64,000 nt of DNA, from NCBI RefSeq assembly GCF_000389635.1, contig NC_021182.1:3761925-3825924 (forward strand), written 5' to 3'. Positions 34,777 through 42,994 of the stretch are shown in pieces (the first letter of the stretch is position 1; the number at the start of each line of letters is the position of its first letter). The notes below the pieces were generated by a model that did not search any database, was not told the DNA's origin, and saw only the letters and a program-made list of their open reading frames with translations. Source of the DNA: Clostridium pasteurianum BC1. GTDB lineage: Bacteria > Bacillota > Clostridia > Clostridiales > Clostridiaceae. The position numbers and the translations under genes were made by a program.

Positions 34777-36076
34777 TAATTCTTCTCTCTATTCTTTCAT
34801 TATTATTGGGTACAAAGGAAATAGTTTCATCATAATCAGAAAGTAATTTTTCAACACCTAATACTTTTATTTTCTTATCATTATCGATTTTTAAAGTTAA
34901 ATCGCATTTATCACAATTTAGATCACATGAAGTAGTTTTATAATTATCTGGTTCTTTATAGGTTGTTATTACACCTTCATAATTTCTTAAAATGACTTTA
35001 TCATTAGACCAAGATACTAAATAATTTGGCATCACGGGAATTTTCCCACCCCCTCCTGGTGCATCAACAACAAAAGTAGGAATTGCAAAACCGCTAGTAT
35101 GCCCCCTAAGAGACTCCATAATTTCAATTCCTTTTCCCACTGATGTTCTAAAATGTGATAGTCCTTCTGACATGTCGCACTGATAAATATAGTATGGTCT
35201 TACTCTATTTTTCACTAATTCTTGAACCAACTTTTTCATAATATGCGGACAATCATTAACTCCTGCCAATAATACAGATTGATTTCCAAGAGGTATACCT
35301 GCATCAGCTAATTTTCTTAATGCTTCTCTTGACGAATCTGTAATTTCTTTTGGATGATTAAAATGTGTATTAATCCATAAAGGTTGATGTTTTTTTAGCA
35401 TATTAACTAATTCATCAGTAATTCTATAAGGCAGTACTACTGGTACTCTTGATCCTATTCTTATTACCTCAACATGTGGAATTGCACTTACCTCTGTTAA
35501 AATCCAATCCAGATATTCGTCAGGTAATAAAAATGGGTCTCCTCCCGACAATAATACATCTCTTATCTGTGCATTTTTTCTTATATACTCAATACCTTTT
35601 TCTATAATCTCTTTATTTGGAATATGATCTTTATCCCCTACTTTTCTCTTTCTCGTACAGTGTCTACAATACATGGCACATACATTGCTGATATGAAATA
35701 ACACCCTATCTGGATAACGATGAGTAATCCCCTCTACAGGACTATCTTCATCTTCACCCAAAGGATCTACCATATCATATGTGCTGATTATGAGTTCTTT
35801 TTCACTTGGAATTGCCTGTCTAAAAACAGGATCGTTTTTGTAATTATCAATATCTATTAAAGATAAATAGTAAGGGGTTATAGCCATAGGAAATTTCTCT
35901 ATAGTTCTCTCAATATTTCTTTTATCTCTAATATCTAATTCAATTTCTAACAACTTCTCCAAAGTATCTATATCTCTTACCGTATGCCTCACTTGCCACT
36001 TCCAATCTTTCCAATTGGAGTATTTATGTTCTAAGTCATTGATATTAATCTCTCTCAATTTTCTTTCTCTAATCAT
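34769..36076 (-). CDS. ablA: Lysine 2,3-aminomutase
   Basis: A 435-residue radical SAM, PLP-dependent enzyme converting L-lysine to L-beta-lysine. The cluster motif is [13 protein letters not shown] (CxxxCxxC, about residue 135), followed by [11 protein letters not shown]. The PLP lysine lies in [16 protein letters not shown], and the C-terminal [10 protein letters not shown] cysteines include the zinc ligands. Length is normal. The start ATG 36076 follows AAAGGAGAAG. First gene of the ablAB operon; about 200 bases upstream lies repeat family 2 copy 2. No lysine riboswitch was recognised. Confidence 0.95.
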   Translation of the reverse strand: MIRERKLREININDLEHKYSNWKDWKWQVRHTVRDIDTLEKLLEIELDIRDKRNIERTIEKFPMAITPYYLSLIDIDNYKNDPVFRQAIPSEKELIISTYDMVDPLGEDEDSPVEGITHRYPDRVLFHISNVCAMYCRHCTRKRKVGDKDHIPNKEIIEKGIEYIRKNAQIRDVLLSGGDPFLLPDEYLDWILTEVSAIPHVEVIRIGSRVPVVLPYRITDELVNMLKKHQPLWINTHFNHPKEITDSSREALRKLADAGIPLGNQSVLLAGVNDCPHIMKKLVQELVKNRVRPYYIYQCDMSEGLSHFRTSVGKGIEIMESLRGHTSGFAIPTFVVDAPGGGGKIPVMPNYLVSWSNDKVILRNYEGVITTYKEPDNYKTTSCDLNCDKCDLTLKIDNDKKIKVLGVEKLLSDYDETISFVPNNNERIERRINE

Positions 36077-36274
36077 ACTCTTCTCCTTTTAATTACATAT
36101 TGTGTAACTTTGAAACTAACAACTTTATATTAACATACAAGTTGCTAGTATGTAAAGTTTTTCATTTTTGATCTAAATACTATAAATGAGCAAATTTCAC
36201 TTCATATATTATAAAATTGCTCATTTACTGCATTTTACATTGATATTGATTAATTACTTCTACTAAGTGATTAC

Positions 36275-36385
36275 AATTATCAATGAATCTTACTTAGTGA
36301 GAGTTTGCTCTCAAACTTAGTTTAGATTAATTATACAGGGTCGTGCCGCTGTAATACTTCAAACAGACAAAATAAATTATATAAA
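36275..36385. repeat. Structured repeat family 2, copy 2
   Basis: Similar to 24950-25075. On the minus strand ACAGCGGCACGACCCTGT and then a GAGAGCAAACTCTC hairpin flanked by ACTAAGT sequences. It lies upstream of ablA. Confidence 0.6.
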
Positions 36386-36399
36386 GGGATTCTTAATTT

Positions 36400-36545
36400 T
36401 TATTGTGCAAAATTGATATTTTGACCTCTTTGCTCAAGATGCAATCTTGCCCTTTGTATCGCCTTGTGAAGTTTTTCTTCAAATAATTCTTTTGGAGGCA
36501 TTTGAGTTAAGTATTGTGCTACATGAATGCCACTATTATTTAAGA
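36400..36545 (-). pseudogene. Unidentified C-terminal gene remnant
   Basis: The minus-strand frame reads VAQYLTQMPPKELFEEKLHK then AIQRARLHLEQRGQNINFAQ and a stop, convincing protein sequence without a start. It is joined at its 5' side to the 30-bp junction sequence that also precedes the NUDIX remnant at 57604-57738. Family not recognised. Confidence 0.5.
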
Positions 36546-36569
36546 TTCCTTTCCGAGAAACCCTTTAAA
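36540..36569. repeat. 30-bp junction sequence, copy 1
   Basis: TTAAGATTCCTTTCCGAGAA followed by ACCCTTTAAA; two mismatches to 57741-57770. Attached to a truncated gene in both places. Confidence 0.8.
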
Positions 36570-36611
36570 AATAGACAGGATAAAAAACTTATTTAAAACA
36601 ATAAACAAGAA

Positions 36612-36648
36612 AAACTTGGAATATAACGTAAATTCATATTCCAAGTTT
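36612..36648. terminator. Terminator-like hairpin
   Basis: Perfect 13-base-pair stem AAACTTGGAATAT/ATATTCCAAGTTT with A run before and T-rich sequence after. Confidence 0.65.
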
Positions 36649-36952
36649 AATAAATCTAATATTAAAGTGTAAAATAAACTATTATTTACCTTGAAATCTT
36701 CATAAAATGGAGATAACTAGGCTTCAGCTCCTTGCTGCAATTTTGTCAACAATTTTACCGAGGTGTTAATTATGCAAACAAATAAAATTTGTCCATTAGT
36801 TCAACAATATTTGTATTTTTACGTTTAAATAATATATTATAAAAGACGAATTAAATATACATATGTAATATTTTAATTAAAATTCATAGTATTCAAAGTT
36901 TGTAAAGGACTTCGATGTATCTGTACTATAAAAGATTAAAACTGATAAATTC
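36649..36952. other. Intergenic stretch with possible gene debris
   Basis: On the minus strand about 36695-36760 reads LGKIVDKIAARS and a stop, too short to classify. Otherwise nothing recognised between the terminator hairpin and the GreA gene end. Confidence 0.35.
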
Positions 36953-37417
36953 TTATAATATTTCTAATATTTCTATTGTATATTTTTCGCTTGGAGCATT
37001 AACTTCAACTATATCTCCAACTTTTTTGCCTGCTAATGCTTTTCCTAAATCTGATTCTATACTTATAAGCATATTTTCTGGGTCTGAATCCATAGTAGTT
37101 ACTAATGTTACAATCTCTTCATCTTCATCCTCTATAAATTTAATTCTAGCTTTTCTATTAATTCCTAATATTGATTTATCTACATTTTTATCATCTATTA
37201 CAGTTGCTGTTGAAATCATAGTTAATAAATATTGAATTCTATTATCATTTTCTCTATAGTTTGCGCAGGCTTCTTTATATTCTGCATTTTCTGATCTATC
37301 GCCATGTGCAGCGGCTACCAATTTTTCCTTTGCTATTTTAGCTCTTTTTACGGTCATTCTATATTCTAATTCTTCTTTTAATTTATTAATATTTTCTTCT
37401 GTTAGTGTATTATTCAT
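36953..37417 (-). CDS. GreA/GreB-family transcript cleavage factor
   Basis: A 154-residue transcription elongation factor. The N-terminal coiled coil with the acidic tip (AAAHGDRSENAEYKEA, where D and E activate the polymerase) and the C-terminal FKBP-like domain (ISIESDLGKALAGKKVGDIV) are complete. It rescues backtracked RNA polymerase. It is monocistronic, outside the usual greA-lysS context of Firmicutes, and its linker carries an extra acidic stretch (FIEDEDEEIVTL), so it is probably a second, lineage-specific paralogue; that is inference. Confidence 0.9.
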   Translation of the reverse strand: MNNTLTEENINKLKEELEYRMTVKRAKIAKEKLVAAAHGDRSENAEYKEACANYRENDNRIQYLLTMISTATVIDDKNVDKSILGINRKARIKFIEDEDEEIVTLVTTMDSDPENMLISIESDLGKALAGKKVGDIVEVNAPSEKYTIEILEIL

Positions 37418-37642
37418 AAAAAGCTAATCCTCCCTGATATATATTATATTAATACTATATAATATATAGAAAAAAAATAAAAGTTACTTTACCCAGCACC
37501 TTTTATTCTCATAGCTTAAAATCTTTAAATAATATATAAAGATATATATGCTTTCTGATAATCTTCAATAATAGATATTAAATTGTCTAAATAACTGAAA
37601 TAGTAGCAATCGTAAACTTCTAGTTTCTGCAATATAATGCTT

Positions 37643-37708
37643 AAAACACACCCCATAATTATAATAAATGAAATATATTCCATTTATTGTACTCATAGGG
37701 TGTGTTTT
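37643..37708. terminator. Bidirectional terminator
   Basis: AAAACACACCC pairs with GGGTGTGTTTT around an inner AATAAATG/CATTTATT hairpin; T runs on both sides. Directly abuts the stop of the gene at 37709. Confidence 0.75.
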
Positions 37709-38131
37709 TTAAGCAAATGTATCTAATATATTACCATAAGAGTTCTTTTTTGATGCTTGTACCTGTTTACTAGAAGTCCGTTTTATACTTTGAGGTTGTT
37801 TCTGCTGAATTAAAATTACATCAACATTTTTATTGAAATAATTACCATTCTTAGTATATGATTTTATAGATGCATCAACATTTTTTACTATCTTATCTTT
37901 GTCATATACATTTCTTGTTTGATAATGACAAATATCCGAACCAAATTCCTCCTCAAAAGTTCTTTCTGTTATACTTTTTCTGCTGCATTTTACTTCTATA
38001 ACTACATCATATTCATCTACATGAATATCGTATTTTACAGAATTATATCTAGCAGCATTGGGAACCTCTAATCTTGCCAGAGGAAATATTGGTTTAATAA
38101 GTATATGTTCTTTGTTAGATATTATTTTCAT
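37709..38131 (-). CDS. Uncharacterised soluble protein, 140 residues
   Basis: I choose ATG 38131 after AAAGGTTGTG. The product (MKIISNKEHILIKPIFPLAR ... ending SYGNILDTFA) has no signal peptide, no membrane segment and a basic, Gln/Ser-rich C-terminus (QQKQPQSIKRTSSKQVQASK) that is probably disordered. The middle (YDIHVDEYDVVIEVKCSRKS) looks like a beta-rich domain. No family recognised. It lies downstream of the ECF sigma/anti-sigma pair in the same direction, with a 90-base gap, so it may belong to that transcript. Confidence 0.6.
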   Translation of the reverse strand: MKIISNKEHILIKPIFPLARLEVPNAARYNSVKYDIHVDEYDVVIEVKCSRKSITERTFEEEFGSDICHYQTRNVYDKDKIVKNVDASIKSYTKNGNYFNKNVDVILIQQKQPQSIKRTSSKQVQASKKNSYGNILDTFA

Positions 38132-38221
38132 ACTAATCACAACCTTTTTAATGATTACCACATCATGCACAATTTTAGGAAATTACAAAATATACTTTAT
38201 TTCACTCTTAACTTTATCTAA

Positions 38222-39199
38222 TTATTTACCTTTACCATTATTACCTTTGCCATGACCATTATCTACATTATCATTTTTAACTGATTTTGTGGTATCTACT
38301 GTATTACCTTTATCTATAGTTTGTTTTTTGCTTTCTACAGTACCTTTATCATTATTATTTACGGCATCTTCGTCTTTATTATTCACAGCACCATTATCAG
38401 TATTATTTACGGTACCTTCATCTTTATTATCCACAGTACCTTTATCATTATTATTTACAGCACCATTATCAGTATTGTTTTGTATAGCTTTCATTATATC
38501 TTTAACTTTTGCGTCTTTATATTGGTCTACTGTTGCCGTTGGATCTACTTTTTGTAACTTTTGAATAAGGTTAAGCTTCCCTGGTGTAATTCCTAATTTT
38601 CTTGCTTCATCCCTGCGAGCTAATGCAACGTTATCTTTTAAAACCTCTGCTTTTTCCCCACTGGTTGTTAAAGCTTCGTTTGCTCCGGTTTCTGCCTCAG
38701 TTTCAAGGTTAGTTGCAGTATTTTTATCATCTGTTTCAGATGTAAAAGAAATAACTGTTGAACCATCTTTAGCTATGTATCCATTTTTAACAGCAGATGT
38801 AACCAATGTATCAACAGCTGTTGTAATATCTGAACCTTTCACATTTATTCCATTTAATATATTCTTACCGTCATTATTGTATCCCTCAGCTTTTACTACT
38901 CTGCCAAATGTGTTAATTCCTAATTCCACACTTGGATTAATGTCTAAGCTAAGATATGATACTGGTGTTTGGTAATAACTATATACTCCGCTACCCACCC
39001 CAAGAGTTAATAGAACTACCAAACAACAAGTAGCTATTGCTAATTTCTTCTTCAAAGGCACTAACCTCCACTTTATAAATTCATTAATTTTAGAATTCCG
39101 ATTCTTTGTCAGTGAATCTTTTAGATACACTTCAGTTTTACTTATTAAGGCGTCTTCAACTTTAATTTGATCTAACGCAGATTTAAAACGAGTAATCAT
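38222..39199 (-). CDS. Membrane anti-sigma factor with RsgI-like extracellular domain and 8-residue repeats
   Basis: A 325-residue single-pass protein. A cytoplasmic N-terminus (1-52) precedes one transmembrane helix (LAIATCCLVVLLTLGVGSGV). The extracellular part begins SYLSLDINPSVELGINTFGR, the same fold as in RsgI anti-sigma factors (VSIGINPSVN in the rsgI gene at 55893). Residues about 248-295 are about six repeats of an 8-residue unit (GTVNNTDN, GAVNNKDE, GTVDNKDE and variants), followed by a tail rich in Gly, Asn and Lys (GHGKGNNGKGK). The start overlaps the sigma factor gene by 17 bases, the classical arrangement for a co-translated regulator pair. It probably holds the ECF factor inactive. 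Confidence 0.8.
   Translation of the reverse strand: MITRFKSALDQIKVEDALISKTEVYLKDSLTKNRNSKINEFIKWRLVPLKKKLAIATCCLVVLLTLGVGSGVYSYYQTPVSYLSLDINPSVELGINTFGRVVKAEGYNNDGKNILNGINVKGSDITTAVDTLVTSAVKNGYIAKDGSTVISFTSETDDKNTATNLETEAETGANEALTTSGEKAEVLKDNVALARRDEARKLGITPGKLNLIQKLQKVDPTATVDQYKDAKVKDIMKAIQNNTDNGAVNNNDKGTVDNKDEGTVNNTDNGAVNNKDEDAVNNNDKGTVESKKQTIDKGNTVDTTKSVKNDNVDNGHGKGNNGKGK
38320..38485. repeat. Tandem 24-bp repeats inside the anti-sigma gene
   Basis: About six imperfect copies of a 24-base unit (minus strand GG(T/A)ACTGT(G/A)AATAA...), encoding the 8-residue Asn/Asp/Lys repeats. Copy number is likely to vary between strains. Confidence 0.85.
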
Positions 39200-39689
39200 G
39201 TTCCTTACCCCCTAATTTTTGTTTAATAAGTGCCCTTGCTCTACGTAAGTTAGAGTATATGGTATTTTCATTTTTCTTTAACATCTTTGCAATTTCGGGC
39301 ACAGTATAATCCTCATAGTAATATAGGTAGATAACATTCTTGTATTTTTCTGGAAGGGATAAAACCACCTGCATAAGTTCATTTTCAGCTTTATCTTCAA
39401 ATGGTAATTCCATATTTTCAATAGAATCGATGTTCTTCTTCCAAAAGCTTTTTAATACATCCTTACACTTATTGATTGTAACTCTTATTATCCATGCTTT
39501 TTCATGTTCAGCACTTTCAAAAGTAGTTTTAGTTTTATTTTGCAATAGTTTTAAGAATACTTCCTGAAATACATCATCAACCTCTGCACTGTTATGTAGA
39601 TATAAAAAACATATTCGATAAACCATGTCAGAGTATTTCTTTAGTGCAACTTCAATTTCCTTATTGATATCAAGAAATGTAGGCTTCAT
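39183..39689 (-). CDS. ECF-type RNA polymerase sigma factor
   Basis: A 168-residue sigma factor with region 2 (YSDMVYRICFLYLHNSAEVD then DVFQEVFLKLLQ) and region 4 (LPEKYKNVIYLYYYEDYTVP then EIAKMLKKNENTIYSNLRRA). It directs polymerase to its own regulon, probably including this operon. ATG 39689 is seven bases after GGGGGGA; the longer frame upstream has no site. Partner: the RsgI-like anti-sigma factor overlapping its 3' end. No sensor enzyme or obvious target operon is nearby apart from the following small genes. Confidence 0.92.
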   Translation of the reverse strand: MKPTFLDINKEIEVALKKYSDMVYRICFLYLHNSAEVDDVFQEVFLKLLQNKTKTTFESAEHEKAWIIRVTINKCKDVLKSFWKKNIDSIENMELPFEDKAENELMQVVLSLPEKYKNVIYLYYYEDYTVPEIAKMLKKNENTIYSNLRRARALIKQKLGGKEHDYSF

Positions 39690-40038
39690 TTTTCCCCCCC
39701 TTCTATACTTAATACGATTAGGCAATGAAAATCCGTGCAAAAATATTTATAAATTTAAAAATTATTTTTAATCAAATTACATTTTATGCAAATATTAATC
39801 GGAATAGCTTAAGAAATGATGTCATAATTGAAAAGTTAGCTGCTATTACTACAACCCTTTTTATGAAACACATATTTTTTTCAATAGGTATTATATCATA
39901 TATGTGAAAAATCCTTTAAAGTATAATTACCCTAGGAATGTAATTTATGAGATTAATTCCATTTATTACACCTTTAGGGTATAAATTTTGGAAACTTAAT
40001 TATCTATTTGATACTGCTTTTTAAGAATATAAAAAAAA
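39690..40038. other. Intergenic region without genes
   Basis: AT-rich sequence upstream of the ECF operon; presumably holds its promoter. I did not find a recognisable gene remnant, and the promoter recognised by an unknown ECF factor cannot be named. Confidence 0.5.
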
Positions 40039-40070
40039 CAGCTTATATCACAAACTTTAGATATAGGCTG
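40039..40070 (-). terminator. Terminator of the small lipoprotein gene
   Basis: CAGCTTATATC/GATATAGGCTG stem (one G-T pair) followed by eight T on the minus strand. Confidence 0.7.
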
Positions 40071-40083
40071 GTTTATTCTTCAC

Positions 40084-40248
40084 TTATTTTTCTACAGCAC
40101 TTGTACGCTCGGACAACTGGTTTAATCCCCCTGTCCATTCCGATTGAGTATCCTTGATTGATCTCTTTGTTGACTCAGTACATCCTGCTAAAATTAACGC
40201 AAATACAACTGTTATTGCCAATGTTAATAAAATAATTTTCTTTTTCAT
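40084..40248 (-). CDS. Small lipoprotein, 54 residues
   Basis: ATG 40248 after AAGGAGAAG. A lipoprotein signal (MKKKIILLTLAITVVFALIL then AGC) ends in the lipobox LILAGC, so the mature protein of about 33 residues (starting CTESTKRSIKDTQSEW) would be attached to the outer face of the membrane. It resembles entericidin-sized lipoproteins in length only. It is monocistronic with its own terminator. Function unknown. Confidence 0.7.
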   Translation of the reverse strand: MKKKIILLTLAITVVFALILAGCTESTKRSIKDTQSEWTGGLNQLSERTSAVEK

Positions 40249-40422
40249 TTACAAACTTCTCCTTAGATATATTTGTGATAGTTAGCTTAATAGTATTTAA
40301 AAATATCTAAGAATACAATAATTTTTTAAATATTTTATTTTGACCTTTATACACACTCTCTATAAGTCTATAACTACGTATGCTGGCACTGAAAGGAATA
40401 TAACTATTATTATAGCTAACCC

Positions 40423-40556
40423 TATAAACAGAATTCTTGGCATCAGGTGGAGTTTTTATTCCATCTGATGCTTAGAAGTCGTTATCCAGGGACGTAGCCA
40501 CTCTTTACTCCCACTTGAAGAAGATGGAAGTATTAGAGTGGGTAGTCATCGGATAA
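40423..40556 (+). repeat. Structured repeat family 1, copy E
   Basis: Begins ATAAACAGAATTCTTGGCAT and has the GCATCAGGTGGA/TCCATCTGATGC hairpin, GTTATCCAGGGACGTAGCC, CCACTCT/AGAGTGG and ends GTCATCGGATAAA. It lies between the lipoprotein gene and the aldolase gene end. Confidence 0.88.
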
Positions 40557-40664
40557 ACTCATATATCTTTGAAATAATCGTAACAAATCCCTCCAACGTG
40601 GTAATTCTACCTCTTTGTAGGATTGACAGCGGCTTTTGTTTTATATTTAAAATCTCACACTAAA

Positions 40665-41552
40665 TTATTTGATTGATGCTTCATAGATTTTCTTGATTGA
40701 GTTTGATAACATTGCGTTGAATTCTTCTTCAGTTTGCTGAGCAGTTAACCCTTGGGATAGAGCTCGTGAGAAACTAGCGATTAATCCATGATTACATGCT
40801 AGTTTTTTGTTAGCTTCGGCTTGACTATAACCGCCAGATAAAGCCACGATTCGGACAACATGTGGATCATCCATCAAATCACTATAGAAATTATCCTGTA
40901 TTGGTATTGAGAGTTTAAGCATAACTTTTGTTTTCTGATCAAGATTTGATAATTGTTTGGAAATTTCAAGTTTTAAAAGTTTTTCTGATTCTTCCTTATC
41001 AGCGCTGTAAATATCAACCTCTGGTTCAATGATTGGAACTAAACCAAACTTAGCGATTTGTTTACCAATTTCGAATTGCTGATCAACCACTTTTTTAATT
41101 CCATGAGAATTGGCTTCTCTAATAACTGATCGCATTTTTGTTCCAAAAATGTTTTTTTCTGCGGCCTTCTTTAAAAGTTCATTCAAATCAGTTATTGGTT
41201 TCATGAGCTGAACACCATCTTCAAGTTCAGTAAGTCCTTTATCCACCTTTAAAAAGGGTACAATATTCTTTTGCTTCCAAAGATAGTCAGCAGTATATTG
41301 ACCATCAATGGTACGATACATTGTGTTTTCAAATAAAATAGCACCCAAAATATACTCCGAAGTGAATGCAGGACTCTTTATGATGCGTTTTCGCATTTCG
41401 TGTACTAAATCAAACATCTCTTCATCATTAGAATAATTTCTTTCTAGAACACCATACTGTAGTAGTGCCTTTGGAGTGCTTCCGCCACTTTGATCAAGTG
41501 CAGCAATAAAGCCTTTACCTGTATGCATTCGATTCATTTGATTTTCATTCAT
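40665..41552 (-). CDS. fda: Fructose-bisphosphate aldolase, class I
   Basis: A 295-residue Schiff-base aldolase (fructose 1,6-bisphosphate to DHAP and glyceraldehyde 3-phosphate), acting in glycolysis or gluconeogenesis. The N-terminus (KGFIAALDQSGGSTPKALLQ) and the segments FLKVDKGLTEL, IIEPEVDIYS and VMLKLSIP (Schiff-base Lys region) are typical of the bacterial class I family. Most clostridia rely on the class II enzyme, so this is an accessory aldolase. GGGAG precedes ATG 41552. It is divergent from the CIRCE-controlled operon; the operator lies about 210 bases upstream of it. Confidence 0.92.
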   Translation of the reverse strand: MNENQMNRMHTGKGFIAALDQSGGSTPKALLQYGVLERNYSNDEEMFDLVHEMRKRIIKSPAFTSEYILGAILFENTMYRTIDGQYTADYLWKQKNIVPFLKVDKGLTELEDGVQLMKPITDLNELLKKAAEKNIFGTKMRSVIREANSHGIKKVVDQQFEIGKQIAKFGLVPIIEPEVDIYSADKEESEKLLKLEISKQLSNLDQKTKVMLKLSIPIQDNFYSDLMDDPHVVRIVALSGGYSQAEANKKLACNHGLIASFSRALSQGLTAQQTEEEFNAMLSNSIKKIYEASIK

Positions 41553-41723
41553 TTGATTTCACTCCCTTTTTTGTTTGAGATTAGATAATTACATGTTACA
41601 TTTTATTATAGTATCTTTTTTTATTATATTACAATCATGTCAGGTCATGATTGAATTTTAATAAATAGAGTTGTAAAAAATGATTTAAATAATGAATTTT
41701 TTGTTAATAATAGTTAGAAATTA

Positions 41724-41751
41724 TTGACATTGCAATGAAGAGCACTAAACT
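41724..41751 (+). promoter_or_regulatory. Sigma-A-type promoter of the GH130 operon
   Basis: TTGACA (41724-41729) and TAAACT (41746-41751) with a 16-base spacer. The CIRCE operator begins 8 bases downstream, at the expected transcription start. Confidence 0.65.
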
Positions 41752-41758
41752 TAAGTTA

Positions 41759-41785
41759 TTAGCACTCAATGTCATTGAGTGCTAA
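41759..41785. promoter_or_regulatory. CIRCE operator (HrcA binding site)
   Basis: TTAGCACTC-N9-GAGTGCTAA, a perfect match to the CIRCE consensus with the correct 9-base spacing. CIRCE normally precedes groESL and dnaK operons. Here it overlaps the start point of a carbohydrate operon, which predicts repression by HrcA and induction on heat or protein stress. Confidence 0.95.
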
Positions 41786-41855
41786 TAATAAGATAATCTT
41801 CTTGCTAATTTTTAAAGGCATAATAATTAATTATTGGTGAAAGAGGGAATATTTT

Positions 41856-42854
41856 ATGACTGGATTTAAAACTAGACTTAAAAGCGGCGGTAATACCTAT
41901 AAAGAACTTTTTAAAAGGTATAGAAACAATCCTATTCTAACGGCCAAATCCTGGCCCTACGCTGCTAATACTGTCTTTAATCCTGCTGTTACTATGTTTA
42001 ACGGTAAAGTATTGTTACTTGCAAGGGTTGAAGATAGACGAGGATTTTCTCACCTTACAAAAGCTATAAGTGACGATGGAGTAAGCAATTGGCAGATAGA
42101 TACGTCACCAACCCTTGAATCAGATCCCAAAAACTACCCTGAGGAAGAATGGGGAATTGAAGATCCAAGAATTACACATTTAGAAGAATTAAAAAAGTGG
42201 GCAGTTACTTATACCTCATACTCCAATGCGGGACCATTAGTATCTCTGGCACTTACAGAAGATTTTACAAACTTTGAAAGAATAGGACCGGTTATGGCGC
42301 CAGAGGATAAGGATGCAGCTTTATTTCCAAAACGCTTCAATGGAAAATGGCTCATGATCCACAGGCCTATCTCTACCAATAAAGGACCCTATGCACATAT
42401 ATGGATTTCTGGTTCAGATGATCTTAAGTATTGGGGAGGTCATGAAATACTTATTAAGGCAAGAAGAGGCGGCTGGTGGGATGCAAATAAAATCGGACTA
42501 TGTACACAACCACTAGAGACACCAGAAGGATGGCTGATTTTATATCATGGAGTAAGGCAGACTGCTTCAGGAGCATTGTATCGTTTAGGGCTAGCATTAT
42601 TGGATTTAGAAACTCCATCAAAAGTACTTAGAAGAAGTGACGAATGGGTATTTGGTCCTCATGAGAGCTATGAAAGAAATGGCGATGTACAAGACGTAGT
42701 TTTCCCCTGCGGATGGATACTAGATAATTCTACAGGGAAAATTAAAATGTATTATGGAGGGGCAGATACCTGTATAGCTCTGGCAACAGCTTCATTAAGT
42801 GATTTAATTGAATATATAAAAAGATGCCCAGAACCTAAGCAGGAAGATTATTAA
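41856..42854 (+). CDS. GH130 family mannoside phosphorylase or mannosidase
   Basis: A 332-residue five-bladed beta-propeller enzyme. The family's catalytic Asp lies in EEWGIEDPRITHL (about residue 100-110), and phosphate-binding basic residues are plausible in MIHRPIS, KARRGGWWDANKIG and YHGVRQTASGALYRLG. GH130 enzymes phosphorolyse or hydrolyse beta-1,4- or beta-1,2-mannosides. The partner genes (sugar-1-phosphate nucleotidyltransferase, GT4 transferase) suggest a mannose-containing polymer is both made and recycled here. First gene of the CIRCE-controlled operon; GAAAGAGGG precedes the ATG. Confidence 0.9.
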   Translation: MTGFKTRLKSGGNTYKELFKRYRNNPILTAKSWPYAANTVFNPAVTMFNGKVLLLARVEDRRGFSHLTKAISDDGVSNWQIDTSPTLESDPKNYPEEEWGIEDPRITHLEELKKWAVTYTSYSNAGPLVSLALTEDFTNFERIGPVMAPEDKDAALFPKRFNGKWLMIHRPISTNKGPYAHIWISGSDDLKYWGGHEILIKARRGGWWDANKIGLCTQPLETPEGWLILYHGVRQTASGALYRLGLALLDLETPSKVLRRSDEWVFGPHESYERNGDVQDVVFPCGWILDNSTGKIKMYYGGADTCIALATASLSDLIEYIKRCPEPKQEDY

Positions 42855-42994
42855 AATAATTTGCTTATAAAAAAAGTATTTCTAAATTAGGCATCCGGAA
42901 GAAAAATATACTAAATGCTTATTTAACTGAAGGTGCTCAAATTGTTTAATTTAAGGAATATATTAAAAAACAATTTATTAGGGAGGAATACAAT

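Noticed and set aside
36275-36385. Possible lysine riboswitch before ablA
   Set aside because: The sequence upstream of ablA lacks the long multi-helix core of the lysine riboswitch; the hairpins present match repeat family 2 instead.
37643-37708. Attenuator for the gene at 37709
   Set aside because: The hairpin lies after the stop codon of that minus-strand gene and has T runs in both directions, so it is a terminator.
38320-38485. CRISPR-like repeats
   Set aside because: The repeated units are contiguous, without spacers, in frame with a protein-coding gene.
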